Source: an uncultured Pelagibacteraceae bacterium
Lineage (GTDB): Bacteria > Pseudomonadota > Alphaproteobacteria > Pelagibacterales > Pelagibacteraceae
Direction: 5' to 3'
Assembly (NCBI GenBank): GCA_902619925.1
Contig: CACNFY010000006.1
Coordinates: 1 to 64,000, forward strand
Length of the DNA: 64,000 nt
Positions 1 to 7,331 of this stretch are shown piece after piece. A program made the translations under genes and the position numbers. How positions within the stretch are numbered: position 1 is the stretch's first letter; every line of letters begins with the position of its first letter. Under the pieces are notes generated by a model. It saw only the letters and a program-made list of their open reading frames with translations, ran no database searches and was not told the origin of the DNA.

Positions 1-958
1 TAAGTTAAGTCATAGAGACTCATTAATATGCGCGGATGCATTAATTAATGCAGAACTTACAGGTGAAAAATCTCACGGTATTTCTAGACTTAAAATGTAT
101 TGTGATCGTATTAAAAAAAATTTAATTAATCCAAAACCAAAAATTAAGTTAAGACATATATCAAAATCTATATCATTAGTTGATGCAAATAATAGTATTG
201 GTTTCGTTGCAGCTCAATTAGCTATAAAACAATCAATTTTAAAAGCGAAGAAAACGGGTATAGGTGTGGTGGCGGTAAAAAATAGCGGTCATTATGGTTT
301 ATCTAGCTATTATATTCAGCAAGCTGTTAAAAAAAATTTAATCGCACTTTGTTTTACAAATGCTCCTCCTGCAATAGCACCGTATGGTGCGAAAAAAAGC
401 TTATTTGGAACTAATCCTATAGCTTTTGGGTCTCCTACAAATTTAGTATCACCATTTATATTTGATTCATCTATGGCTAAAATCAATAGAGGAAAAATAC
501 GTTTAGCAGCTAAACTAAATAAAAAAATTCCATATGGGGTTGCGCTTGATAAAAATGGTAAAGTTACGACAAACGCCAAAAAAGCTTTAAGTGGAGTTCA
601 GCTTCCAATTGGAGAGTATAGAGGATCTGGGTTAGCTTGGATGGTTGACATACTAAGTGGTGTTTTTACTGGGAGTGCTCATGGAGGAAAAGTGAGAGAT
701 CCTTTCGATGATTTTAGTGGACCACAAAATATTGGTCACCTTTTTATTGTCTTAAAATCATCGTTATTTACATCAAACTATAAATCGCAAATTAAAAAAA
801 ATATTAAACGTGTAAAAAAACTACCTAAGTTAAAAGACTTTAAAAAAATTAAATATCCTGGTGAAGGTAACTACGAAAGATATAAACAAAATTTTAATAA
901 AAAAATTATACTATCAAAAAAAGTGCAATCAGAATTAAAAAATTTGGAAAAAGAATGA
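1..958 (+). CDS. Malate/L-lactate dehydrogenase family oxidoreductase (5' end outside window)
   Basis: NAD(P)-dependent 2-hydroxyacid dehydrogenase of the Ldh/YlbC/YiaK type, cytoplasmic. The frame is open from base 2. The residues before the first ATG (base 95) carry the family signature SHGISRL, so that ATG is internal and the true start lies upstream of the window. Further family features are the NSGHYG segment, GTNPIAFG, the FDSSMAKINRGKI stretch and a C-terminal GLAWMVDILSG helix. About 318 residues are visible, close to family length. The exact substrate (malate, lactate, ureidoglycolate, sulfolactate and others) cannot be read from sequence. The stop overlaps the ATG of the next gene by four bases (ATGA), implying co-transcription. 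Confidence 0.88.
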   Translation, partial: KLSHRDSLICADALINAELTGEKSHGISRLKMYCDRIKKNLINPKPKIKLRHISKSISLVDANNSIGFVAAQLAIKQSILKAKKTGIGVVAVKNSGHYGLSSYYIQQAVKKNLIALCFTNAPPAIAPYGAKKSLFGTNPIAFGSPTNLVSPFIFDSSMAKINRGKIRLAAKLNKKIPYGVALDKNGKVTTNAKKALSGVQLPIGEYRGSGLAWMVDILSGVFTGSAHGGKVRDPFDDFSGPQNIGHLFIVLKSSLFTSNYKSQIKKNIKRVKKLPKLKDFKKIKYPGEGNYERYKQNFNKKIILSKKVQSELKNLEKE

Positions 959-2025
959 AAAAGTTTTTATTATGTTTTCTAATTTTTATATTAAATTTGA
1001 GCAATATATTTGCGTCTGAAATTTTAATAAGTAAAATTATAGATTTGGATCAACCATGGGGATCTAGCTTTATTAACAAAGACGAGATCATAATTACGGA
1101 AAAAAGTGGAAAGATTAAAATTATAGACCTCAAAACAAATAAAGTTAATACTATAGAACATAACTTAAATGTTCTAGAAGATGGACAAGGTGGGTTATTA
1201 GATATTTTATATTATGATAAACATATATATGTATCCTACTCTGAAGACCGAGACAAAGGCAAAACAAGTACTTCGATTGCTAAATCATTCTTAAATAAAA
1301 AAAAAATGGAATTTCAAAATTTATTTAGAGCTGAGCCACCAATTAAATCTGGATACCACTTTGGTTCAAGAATAGGGATCTCAGGTGATTTCCTATATGC
1401 TTCTATAGGTGAAAGAGGCGAAGGTATGATTGCGCAAGACGCTTCAAAACATCCTGGGAGTATTATTAGAATAAATATAGATGGAAACATCCCAAAGGAT
1501 AATCCGCATTTTATAGACAAAGTTGATTGGTTGCCTGAAATTTATCAAATAGGAATTCGTAATCCACAAGGATTAGTAGTTTCACCTTTTGACAACAAAA
1601 TTTATATTAGCAATCATGGTGCTAGAGGTGGAGACTGGTTTGGAGAGGTAAAAAGGGGAGAAAATTATGGATGGAAAATATTAGGATGGGGAGGTACCAA
1701 CTATACTGGAACTAAAATTGGTCCAAAATGGAAACCTGGATTTACTAAAGCAATAAAATATTGGGTACCATCAATAGCAGTTAGTGGAATTACAATTTAT
1801 AAGGGCAAAGAATTTAAAGAATGGAATGGTCACGCACTAATTACTTCACTCAAAGATATGTCTCTTAGAAAGTTAATTTTTAAAGATAAAAAGGAGGAAA
1901 ATGTTGTTGAAGAAATTATATTCAAAAATCAACTTGGAAGATTAAGAGATATACAAATTCAGCCAGAAACTGGTAAACTTTTTATATTATCTTCAAATGC
2001 TTTGTGGAAAATACAAAAGAAATAA
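955..2025 (+). CDS. PQQ-dependent sugar dehydrogenase-like six-bladed beta-propeller (YliI/GSDH family)
   Basis: Likely periplasmic. The first 20 residues form a signal peptide (KK, a hydrophobic core, then IFA before the cut). The rest matches the glucose/sorbosone dehydrogenase fold: a QPWGSSF opening, GQGGLLDI, HFGSRIGISG, a GERGEG loop, HPGSIIRI, GIRNPQGL and the ISNHGARGGDWFGE block followed by GENYGW. In the family PQQ and calcium sit in the propeller centre and aldoses are oxidised. Length (356 aa) is normal for the soluble form. It overlaps the upstream dehydrogenase by four bases. No PQQ biosynthesis gene is visible in this window, so the cofactor must be made elsewhere or taken up, or the enzyme has a different role. 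Confidence 0.85.
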   Translation: MKKFLLCFLIFILNLSNIFASEILISKIIDLDQPWGSSFINKDEIIITEKSGKIKIIDLKTNKVNTIEHNLNVLEDGQGGLLDILYYDKHIYVSYSEDRDKGKTSTSIAKSFLNKKKMEFQNLFRAEPPIKSGYHFGSRIGISGDFLYASIGERGEGMIAQDASKHPGSIIRINIDGNIPKDNPHFIDKVDWLPEIYQIGIRNPQGLVVSPFDNKIYISNHGARGGDWFGEVKRGENYGWKILGWGGTNYTGTKIGPKWKPGFTKAIKYWVPSIAVSGITIYKGKEFKEWNGHALITSLKDMSLRKLIFKDKKEENVVEEIIFKNQLGRLRDIQIQPETGKLFILSSNALWKIQKK

Positions 2026-2026
2026 T

Positions 2027-2203
2027 TTAAGCAGATATAATAAATCCTATGGTGCAAACAAAAAGAAATAAACCGAAAATTATAACTTTACCCTGAAATT
2101 TTTCCCTTTTTTCCTGTTGATAAACTCTTTTTTTAAGAACATCTATATTAACTTTTTTTGGGGCCTTATCATTCAGACCAGTTTGTATAGATGTTCTTTC
2201 CAT
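2027..2203 (-). CDS. Small single-span membrane protein (58 aa), unknown function
   Basis: A short reading frame of 58 residues running from ATG at 2203 to TAA at 2027. It has a charged, lysine/glutamate-rich N-terminal 38 residues, with a coiled-coil-like VLKKRVYQQEKREKF stretch, then one hydrophobic segment near residues 40-57. The composition (charged cytosolic helix plus one membrane span) and the fact that it fills an otherwise empty gap support a real gene. It is convergent with the sugar dehydrogenase (one base between the stops) and divergent from the regulator at 2310, sharing the repeat-bearing intergenic region. No function can be assigned. Confidence 0.55.
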   Translation of the reverse strand: MERTSIQTGLNDKAPKKVNIDVLKKRVYQQEKREKFQGKVIIFGLFLFVCTIGFIISA

Positions 2204-2254
2204 AAATATATAATGAAATTAAAACATTTTTGTTATTTATTAACTATGAGACAA

Positions 2255-2302
2255 ATGTTCAATTTGGGTTGATTTTTTTTAAAAGTATGTTCAATTTGGG
2301 TT
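2255..2302 (+). repeat. Two direct copies of a 16-base motif, candidate operator
   Basis: The sequence ATGTTCAATTTGGGTT occurs exactly at 2255-2270 and again at 2287-2302. The start-to-start distance is 32 bases, about three helical turns, so both copies face the same side of the DNA. The second copy ends eight bases before the ATG of the regulator at 2310. The pair lies in the divergent gap between that gene and the small membrane protein at 2027-2203. Autoregulation by the downstream DNA-binding protein is an inference. Confidence 0.6.
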
Positions 2303-2309
2303 TTAAATA

Positions 2310-3269
2310 ATGAGTAAAATTCCAAGTATAAGTAGTGAAATTAATCAAGATATAATTAATAAACTTACATTAAAAAACTTTAATTCTATAAGTCCTTTTT
2401 TTTATAAATTAGTTACCGAGTGGATGTCGGATGCATATAAATTATTTAATGATATAGATAAGTATTTAATTCTTATTTACCTAATAAATACCGATTTTGA
2501 GTTTTTTAGAAGAAATAATATTAATATAACATATTCCGATTTTTATGCGTCTAAAACTTTAGAAATAAAAATTAATTTAATAAAGATTTCCAAAGATCTG
2601 TGTATTCCAAAAGAGAGTGTAAGACGCAAGATTTCTGATTTAGAAAAGAGAGGTATTATAAGGAAAAAAGGCAAAAAGTTATATTTAGACAGAAGTGCTT
2701 ATAAATTTCAAGAACCTATTAATACATTAAAAAATGTATCAAATTTGATAAGTGAATTTAGTCAAATTTTGAAAAAAGAGAACTTAATAGATAAATTTTC
2801 TAATCGATTAGAAGTTTCAAGCCTAATAAAAGATAACTTTTCTTTTTGCTGGTATCAATTTTTGAAATTTATTTTAGCATATTGTATGAGATGGAGGAAA
2901 TATTTTGGAGAATTAGAAATATTATTAATTGGAATAACAGTAGCTTTTAATTCAGTTTCTACTGCAACAGTTAAACTTAAAGGTGTTGAATCTTATATTG
3001 ATAAGTGGAGAGAGGAAATACTTCAAAGCAATATTAGAGGGATTAATGCAATGTCGATATCGGATATCACAGGTATACCGAGAGCCACAGTAATTAGAAA
3101 ATTAAAAAAATTAATAAATTATAATATGATTCAAATAGATAAAAATAAGCTTTTACACATAAAATTTAATAATAAAAGTTATAAAGAAACATCAAATTTA
3201 CAAAATGAGACTATAAAAGATTTAAGTGATTTTATTACAAGAACATTTAATCAAATAAACATTAATTAG
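2310..3269 (+). CDS. Putative transcriptional regulator with two winged-helix domains
   Basis: A 319-residue protein with two helix-turn-helix-like segments. The first lies around residues 90-130 (SKDLCIPKESVRRKISDLEK, then a glycine/lysine wing GIIRKKGKKLYLD). The second lies around residues 245-290 (MSISDITGIPRATVIRKLKK, then MIQIDKNKLLHI). Between them is a helical region rich in aromatics (about residues 140-240) with no recognised fold. The paired HTH segments resemble MarR/GntR-like wings, but the overall arrangement is not one I can name. It follows the duplicated repeat at 2255-2302 and overlaps the end of the convergent BASS transporter gene by eight bases. DNA binding is well supported; targets and ligand are unknown. 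Confidence 0.65.
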   Translation: MSKIPSISSEINQDIINKLTLKNFNSISPFFYKLVTEWMSDAYKLFNDIDKYLILIYLINTDFEFFRRNNINITYSDFYASKTLEIKINLIKISKDLCIPKESVRRKISDLEKRGIIRKKGKKLYLDRSAYKFQEPINTLKNVSNLISEFSQILKKENLIDKFSNRLEVSSLIKDNFSFCWYQFLKFILAYCMRWRKYFGELEILLIGITVAFNSVSTATVKLKGVESYIDKWREEILQSNIRGINAMSISDITGIPRATVIRKLKKLINYNMIQIDKNKLLHIKFNNKSYKETSNLQNETIKDLSDFITRTFNQININ

Positions 3270-4110
3270 TTTTTTTTAATAAATAAATAAATATAAATGC
3301 AGTTATATACATTATTAAAGCATAGGCAGCCGTTGGAATAATATAAGCTATATTTGTAAATATTTGCGTTGCAACAAAAACCGCTAATGTACCATTTTGT
3401 AAACCACACTCTATAGCAATACACTTTCTTTGTTGAATATTTGATGAAAAAAATTTAGCAATATAATATGCAATAAACATCATAACTAAATTAAGTGTTA
3501 GAACTATTGATCCTGCTTTAGATAAATATGAAATAATATTATTTCTTTCTTCAATCCAAATGGCTGCGAAAACTATTATAAATAAAAAACCAGTTATTTT
3601 CTCGACTATGCGAATATTATTACTTATTAAATTGCTTGCAAAACTCCTTATTAACATTCCAATTAAGACTGGGAGTGTTACAACACCCGCCATTTTTAAA
3701 GCTATACCTGTCATAGTAATTTCTTGAGATAAATTAGTAACACCTAAAAATTTTGCAGAATTTAAAACTATGAGTGGTACTGAGATAATACTAATTATAC
3801 TACTAACAGCTGTTAAAGAAATAGATAAAGCAACATCACCATTTGCAAATTTGGTCATAACGTTAGATGTTACTCCTCCAGGTGCAGCTGCTATGATCAT
3901 TACACCTACGGCAATTTCTAAAGGAACTTTAATTAACCATATTAAAAAAAATGCAACTAAAGGAAGTAGTATTATTTGAGTAGTTATACCTGCAGCAAAT
4001 ACCAAGGGACTTTTTAAAACTCTTTTGAAATCATTTGTTGTAAGGCCTAATCCAAGACCTAGCATAATTAATGCAAGTGCAATTGGAGCAATTCTTGTAA
4101 CTATCTCCAT
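3262..4110 (-). CDS. Bile acid:sodium symporter (BASS) family transporter
   Basis: Inner-membrane transporter of 282 residues with about nine to ten hydrophobic segments. Family hallmarks are the N-terminal LALIMLGLGLGLT, the unwound-helix motif AAPGGVTSNVMT followed by GDVALSISLTAVSS, and the late ECGLQNGTLAVFVA motif that corresponds to the second crossover helix. Members move organic anions such as pyruvate, pantothenate or sulfated compounds with sodium; the substrate here is unknown. The start codon lies 67 bases downstream of the zinc-ribbon gene, so the two may be co-transcribed from the region with the Fur-like sites. Confidence 0.88.
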   Translation of the reverse strand: MEIVTRIAPIALALIMLGLGLGLTTNDFKRVLKSPLVFAAGITTQIILLPLVAFFLIWLIKVPLEIAVGVMIIAAAPGGVTSNVMTKFANGDVALSISLTAVSSIISIISVPLIVLNSAKFLGVTNLSQEITMTGIALKMAGVVTLPVLIGMLIRSFASNLISNNIRIVEKITGFLFIIVFAAIWIEERNNIISYLSKAGSIVLTLNLVMMFIAYYIAKFFSSNIQQRKCIAIECGLQNGTLAVFVATQIFTNIAYIIPTAAYALIMYITAFIFIYLLKKTN

Positions 4111-4177
4111 AGATACACTTTAATAATCTGTGGTGATTAAGCAAGTTAAAGGATAAAAGTAGTAATACTTATTAAGT

Positions 4178-4360
4178 TTATTTAGGTGTTGAAACGCAAA
4201 TATCCTTAATAACTGGTGTATTAGCACAATCATTACATTTCGTTACTTGAACAATACATCCATCATCTAGTTTTTTAACGTCGACCACTCTATGACATTT
4301 TGAACAAGTTGAAGAAATTGTTAATCCACATTTTCTGCAATTGTAAGTTTCTAATTCCAT
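4178..4360 (-). CDS. Small zinc-ribbon-like protein (60 aa)
   Basis: Sixty residues with three CxxC pairs (C8/C11, C19/C22, C42/C45) plus single cysteines at 35 and 55. The spacing is typical of rubredoxin-like or zinc-ribbon knuckles binding Zn or Fe. There is no signal peptide or membrane segment. Two Fur-box-like palindromes lie 52 and 97 bases upstream of its ATG, and the BASS transporter gene follows on the same strand. The function is unknown; a metal-responsive chaperone or regulator-associated ribbon would fit. Confidence 0.7.
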   Translation of the reverse strand: MELETYNCRKCGLTISSTCSKCHRVVDVKKLDDGCIVQVTKCNDCANTPVIKDICVSTPK

Positions 4361-4411
4361 AGTGAAATATTTAATTAGAAAATAATTATATTCAACAAGT
4401 ATATTTAAAAA

Positions 4412-4426
4412 TGATAATCATTATCA
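4412..4426 (-). promoter_or_regulatory. Fur-box-like palindrome (site 1)
   Basis: TGATAATCATTATCA is a perfect 7-1-7 inverted repeat equal to the classical Fur consensus TGATAATNATTATCA. It lies 52 bases upstream of the zinc-ribbon gene start at 4360. Binding by Fur, or by a relative such as Mur or Zur, is inferred. Confidence 0.7.
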
Positions 4427-4456
4427 AAAAAAATTAAGTAAAAAAAAATTTTTTTT

Positions 4457-4471
4457 TGAGAATGATTTTCA
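4457..4471 (-). promoter_or_regulatory. Fur-box-like palindrome (site 2)
   Basis: TGAGAATGATTTTCA is a 7-1-7 inverted repeat with one mismatch between the arms and fits the relaxed Fur consensus. Its centre is 45 bases from the centre of site 1. It lies just beyond the stop of the PsiE-like gene, in front of the zinc-ribbon gene. Confidence 0.6.
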
Positions 4472-4491
4472 TTACTAAGAATTTAAAGATG

Positions 4492-4869
4492 TTATCTTTT
4501 CTTTTTTGAAATTCCTAACTTTTCACTATGTCTCAATCTTAAAACAACTATTGCAGCAGCGATCAATAATATGGCACCTGCCTCATATAATAGAGCACTA
4601 GGATCCATTGATTTTCCTTGAAGAATAATAAATCTACTTAAAGCAGTAATTGCAATTAACAAAGGTAAAGATATCGATATAGATTGTTGTTCCCAAAAAA
4701 CTCTTACCATTGCCATTACCTCTAAATATAAAAACATTAAAAGGAGATCTGCCAAAGTTACACTTTGATTGAGAAACATGGTTCTAATTTCAATTCCAAC
4801 CGCTATAACCGTACTTATTAAGATCACACCCAACAAAATTAATTGTAATGTTTTAGTAATGTTGTCCAT
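4492..4869 (-). CDS. PsiE-like (phosphate-starvation-inducible family) membrane protein
   Basis: A 125-residue protein with four predicted membrane helices. The LLLMFLYLEVMAMVRVFW block and the following SISLPLLIAITALSRFIIL segment are the recognisable core of the PsiE family. The C-terminus is a short basic tail ending in KKKR. The biochemical role of PsiE proteins is not established. The gene is separated from the histidine phosphatase gene upstream by about 40 bases. Confidence 0.75.
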   Translation of the reverse strand: MDNITKTLQLILLGVILISTVIAVGIEIRTMFLNQSVTLADLLLMFLYLEVMAMVRVFWEQQSISISLPLLIAITALSRFIILQGKSMDPSALLYEAGAILLIAAAIVVLRLRHSEKLGISKKKR

Positions 4870-4910
4870 ATTAAATTAGAGTTATCATTTTTAAATTATA
4901 ATTCAATTTA

Positions 4911-5459
4911 TTAATTTGTTTCAAAATTACTAATAATATTGAGATTTTTATCTGAAATAATCATTTCTCCAGAGGAAGTTCCACGATCTAAAATATCCAA
5001 AATAACGACATAATGAGTCACAATAATTAAATTAGAATCACTTTCCCATTTAGAAATATACTCCCTTAAATCTTTCATTTGCTTAGATTTATTTTTTGAA
5101 AATCTCGTTTCATAAAAGGAGTTTAAAGCACTAAAGGTTTCAAATTTTCCAAAGGCTATTTTAGCAGTATCTTTACATCTACACCATTCGCTAGATAATA
5201 CTTTGTCGATTTTTATATTATTTTTCTCAAAGAAATTCCTAATTCTCTTTGACTGAGCCCTTCCCTCATCATTTAAATTTCTTTGGGTAGAACAATCTTT
5301 GATATCAAAATTATTTGGATCACCATTTCCTGGGGCTAGCGCATGTCTTATGAAGACTATTTTTTTTCCTTCTTTTAAAAATTTGACAACATTTTCACTT
5401 GAATGAGAATTATTTGGAATAAAAATAAAAATAAAAAAAATAATTGATAATTTCCTCAT
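4911..5459 (-). CDS. Exported histidine phosphatase family protein
   Basis: A 182-residue phosphoglycerate-mutase-like phosphatase. Residues 1-20 form a signal peptide, so it acts outside the inner membrane. The catalytic RHA motif is in IVFIRHALAPG, the NDEGRAQSKRI helix follows, a second active-site arginine lies in the SSEWCRCKDTA segment, and the second histidine is in VTHYVVILD. It is slightly short but has all core elements. Its ATG overlaps the TAA of the DUF4149 gene by one base (TAATG). The substrate is unknown. Confidence 0.85.
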   Translation of the reverse strand: MRKLSIIFFIFIFIPNNSHSSENVVKFLKEGKKIVFIRHALAPGNGDPNNFDIKDCSTQRNLNDEGRAQSKRIRNFFEKNNIKIDKVLSSEWCRCKDTAKIAFGKFETFSALNSFYETRFSKNKSKQMKDLREYISKWESDSNLIIVTHYVVILDILDRGTSSGEMIISDKNLNIISNFETN

Positions 5460-5845
5460 TAAATTAAGAGATAAATTAAAACTATCATTTGGATGAAATT
5501 TATTATCACTGATGCTCCATGAGCATATTTAAATTTTTTTTCTTCATTATTATCTTTTAACTTATTTATCATTGGCATTAAAAAAAATTGTGCAAAAATA
5601 AATGATATGGCCAAAACTAATGTTATATAAAAATTTATCTCTAATGATGAAATGATTATAAATAAAATTATTGCTATACTTAAAAAAATAAGATTTACAA
5701 AATAATAGTAAGGAAAAATCTTTCTAACAAATTTTCCAGCATTTTCAGCATCTAATATTTTAAATATCATAGGCGCTAAAACGAATGAAAAAAAAATCAT
5801 CATTCCCAATACTATTGCTAATATATTTTGAATTAAAGTTTCCAT
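5459..5845 (-). CDS. DUF4149 family four-helix membrane protein
   Basis: A 128-residue integral membrane protein with four hydrophobic helices. The ending of helix 1 (FFSFVLAPMIFKIL) and the FVRKIFPYYYFVN segment are typical of the DUF4149/TMEM205-like family. No enzymatic motif is visible and the function is unknown. It sits between the DUF4396 gene (one base between the two) and the exported phosphatase, in a likely three-gene operon. Confidence 0.7.
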   Translation of the reverse strand: METLIQNILAIVLGMMIFFSFVLAPMIFKILDAENAGKFVRKIFPYYYFVNLIFLSIAIILFIIISSLEINFYITLVLAISFIFAQFFLMPMINKLKDNNEEKKFKYAHGASVIINFIQMIVLIYLLI

Positions 5846-5846
5846 C

Positions 5847-6290
5847 TTAGTGGCAACTTATATTATATTTTTTTAATTTATAATAGTTGTACGGTAACGG
5901 GGTAATAAATCCTACTGCTAACATTATTGGAATAACATACCAATTTAAAATTGCTCCGCCAGTTAATAGATAGTCTGTTAAGTTCATTGCAATCTCCATG
6001 CTTATCATAGAAATAAAACTCATTCCAAATGCGGTTTTAATAGCATTTTTAATGCTAAAATTTTGTTTAATTAGTATTATAGTTTCAAGAGCCATACTTG
6101 TTATTAATCCGTTAATTATCGCTAAAATCATAATACCTAATATTGGAAATGGAATTTCTGATAATTGAAAAAACAATATTGTTCCAAAATCTCCTATTGA
6201 ACATCCTAGTAAACACCAAGCAGTATTTTTAGAACTCCTTTTCCAAGTATGTCTACAATTCCAATTTACTTTAATAGTTTCAGAGCTCAT
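5847..6290 (-). CDS. DUF4396 family membrane protein
   Basis: A 147-residue protein matching the DUF4396 pattern. A short polar start is followed by NTAWCLLGCSIGDFGTI, then about four membrane helices including a MISMEIAMNLTDY segment. A conserved-looking cysteine pair lies at WCLLGC. Copper- or metal-related roles have been proposed for relatives, but nothing here proves one. It is the first gene of the run 6290-4911, transcribed away from the phosphotransacetylase-like gene at 6399. Confidence 0.7.
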   Translation of the reverse strand: MSSETIKVNWNCRHTWKRSSKNTAWCLLGCSIGDFGTILFFQLSEIPFPILGIMILAIINGLITSMALETIILIKQNFSIKNAIKTAFGMSFISMISMEIAMNLTDYLLTGGAILNWYVIPIMLAVGFITPLPYNYYKLKKYNISCH

Positions 6291-6398
6291 ATTTTATATT
6301 TAAATTATATTTTTTTTGTTCCAATGCATCAAAGTGACCAATTTTAAACGTAATTTGTATTTTATGCCATATTAACTTAATATATAAGGATCAATTAA

Positions 6399-7310
6399 AT
6401 GCTGTCAGATAAAGAAATTGTAAGTCCTAATAATCTTTTAGATGTTGCGCATCAAAAAAAAGGAATTCCTGCCGGAATTGTAAATGCTGGTAAATCAATA
6501 ACAATGATGTCTGTAATGGATGCAGTGAATGAAAATTTGATAATTCCAATTTTTATAGGAAATAAATTGGATATAGAAAAATGTGCATTAGAATTAAGTT
6601 TTGATATTTCTGAATTTAAAATAATAGATGAAAAAAATGAGAATAAAACAGCAGTAATTGCTGCTGAACTTGCATCAGAAGATAAAATTAAAATAATTGT
6701 TAAGGGTCACATACATACCGATGTATTAATGAAAGAAGTAATTAAAAAAAAATATAATTTAATTGGGAAGACAAGGTTGAGTCATATTTGGCATATGACC
6801 TTAGATAAAGAGGATAAACCTTTAATAATTACTGACGGTGCTCTAAATGTAAGCCCAAATGTAAAAACAAAAATGCATATCCTTAAAAACGCAATTAATT
6901 TTTGCAATAGGATTGGGAATAAAAGACCCAAAGTATCAGTTCTATCTGCAACAGAGGAGGTATTAGATAGTGTTCAAAGCTCTATAGATGCAAAGGAAAT
7001 AACAGAATTGGCTCAAAAAGAAAATTTAATAGCCGATGTTTTTGGACCTTTAGCATTTGATAATAGTATTTCAAAAAAATCTGCTGAAATTAAAGGTATT
7101 AAAAATATAGTTGCTGGAAATGCAGATGTTTTATTAGTACCTAGTATAGAAACTGGTAATGCACTAGTAAAAATTATGGTTTATTTTATGGGTGCGTGTG
7201 CAGCTGGTGTTGTTGTTGGAGGGAAAGTTCCTGTTGTAATTACATCAAGATCTGATGTAGCAACGGCAAGATTAGCCTCAATCGCAGCAGCTGTAGTTGC
7301 TTTAGACTAA
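6399..7310 (+). CDS. Phosphate acetyl/butyryl transferase family protein
   Basis: A 303-residue cytoplasmic acyltransferase of the short Pta/Ptb type: acyl-CoA + phosphate to acyl phosphate + CoA, or the reverse. Motifs are GIVNAGKS near the N-terminus, VKGHIHTDVLM, the SVLSATEEV segment, DVFGPLAFDNSIS and the C-terminal ADVLLVPSIETGNAL with GGKVPVVITSRSD. A Shine-Dalgarno AAGGA precedes the ATG. It lies 21 bases before the HpsN-like dehydrogenase. Sulfonate degraders use a phosphotransacetylase to convert the acetyl phosphate made by Xsc, so the pairing is suggestive, but no Xsc gene is in this window. Confidence 0.85.
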   Translation: MLSDKEIVSPNNLLDVAHQKKGIPAGIVNAGKSITMMSVMDAVNENLIIPIFIGNKLDIEKCALELSFDISEFKIIDEKNENKTAVIAAELASEDKIKIIVKGHIHTDVLMKEVIKKKYNLIGKTRLSHIWHMTLDKEDKPLIITDGALNVSPNVKTKMHILKNAINFCNRIGNKRPKVSVLSATEEVLDSVQSSIDAKEITELAQKENLIADVFGPLAFDNSISKKSAEIKGIKNIVAGNADVLLVPSIETGNALVKIMVYFMGACAAGVVVGGKVPVVITSRSDVATARLASIAAAVVALD

Positions 7311-7331
7311 CTAATGCAATAGAACTTTTAT

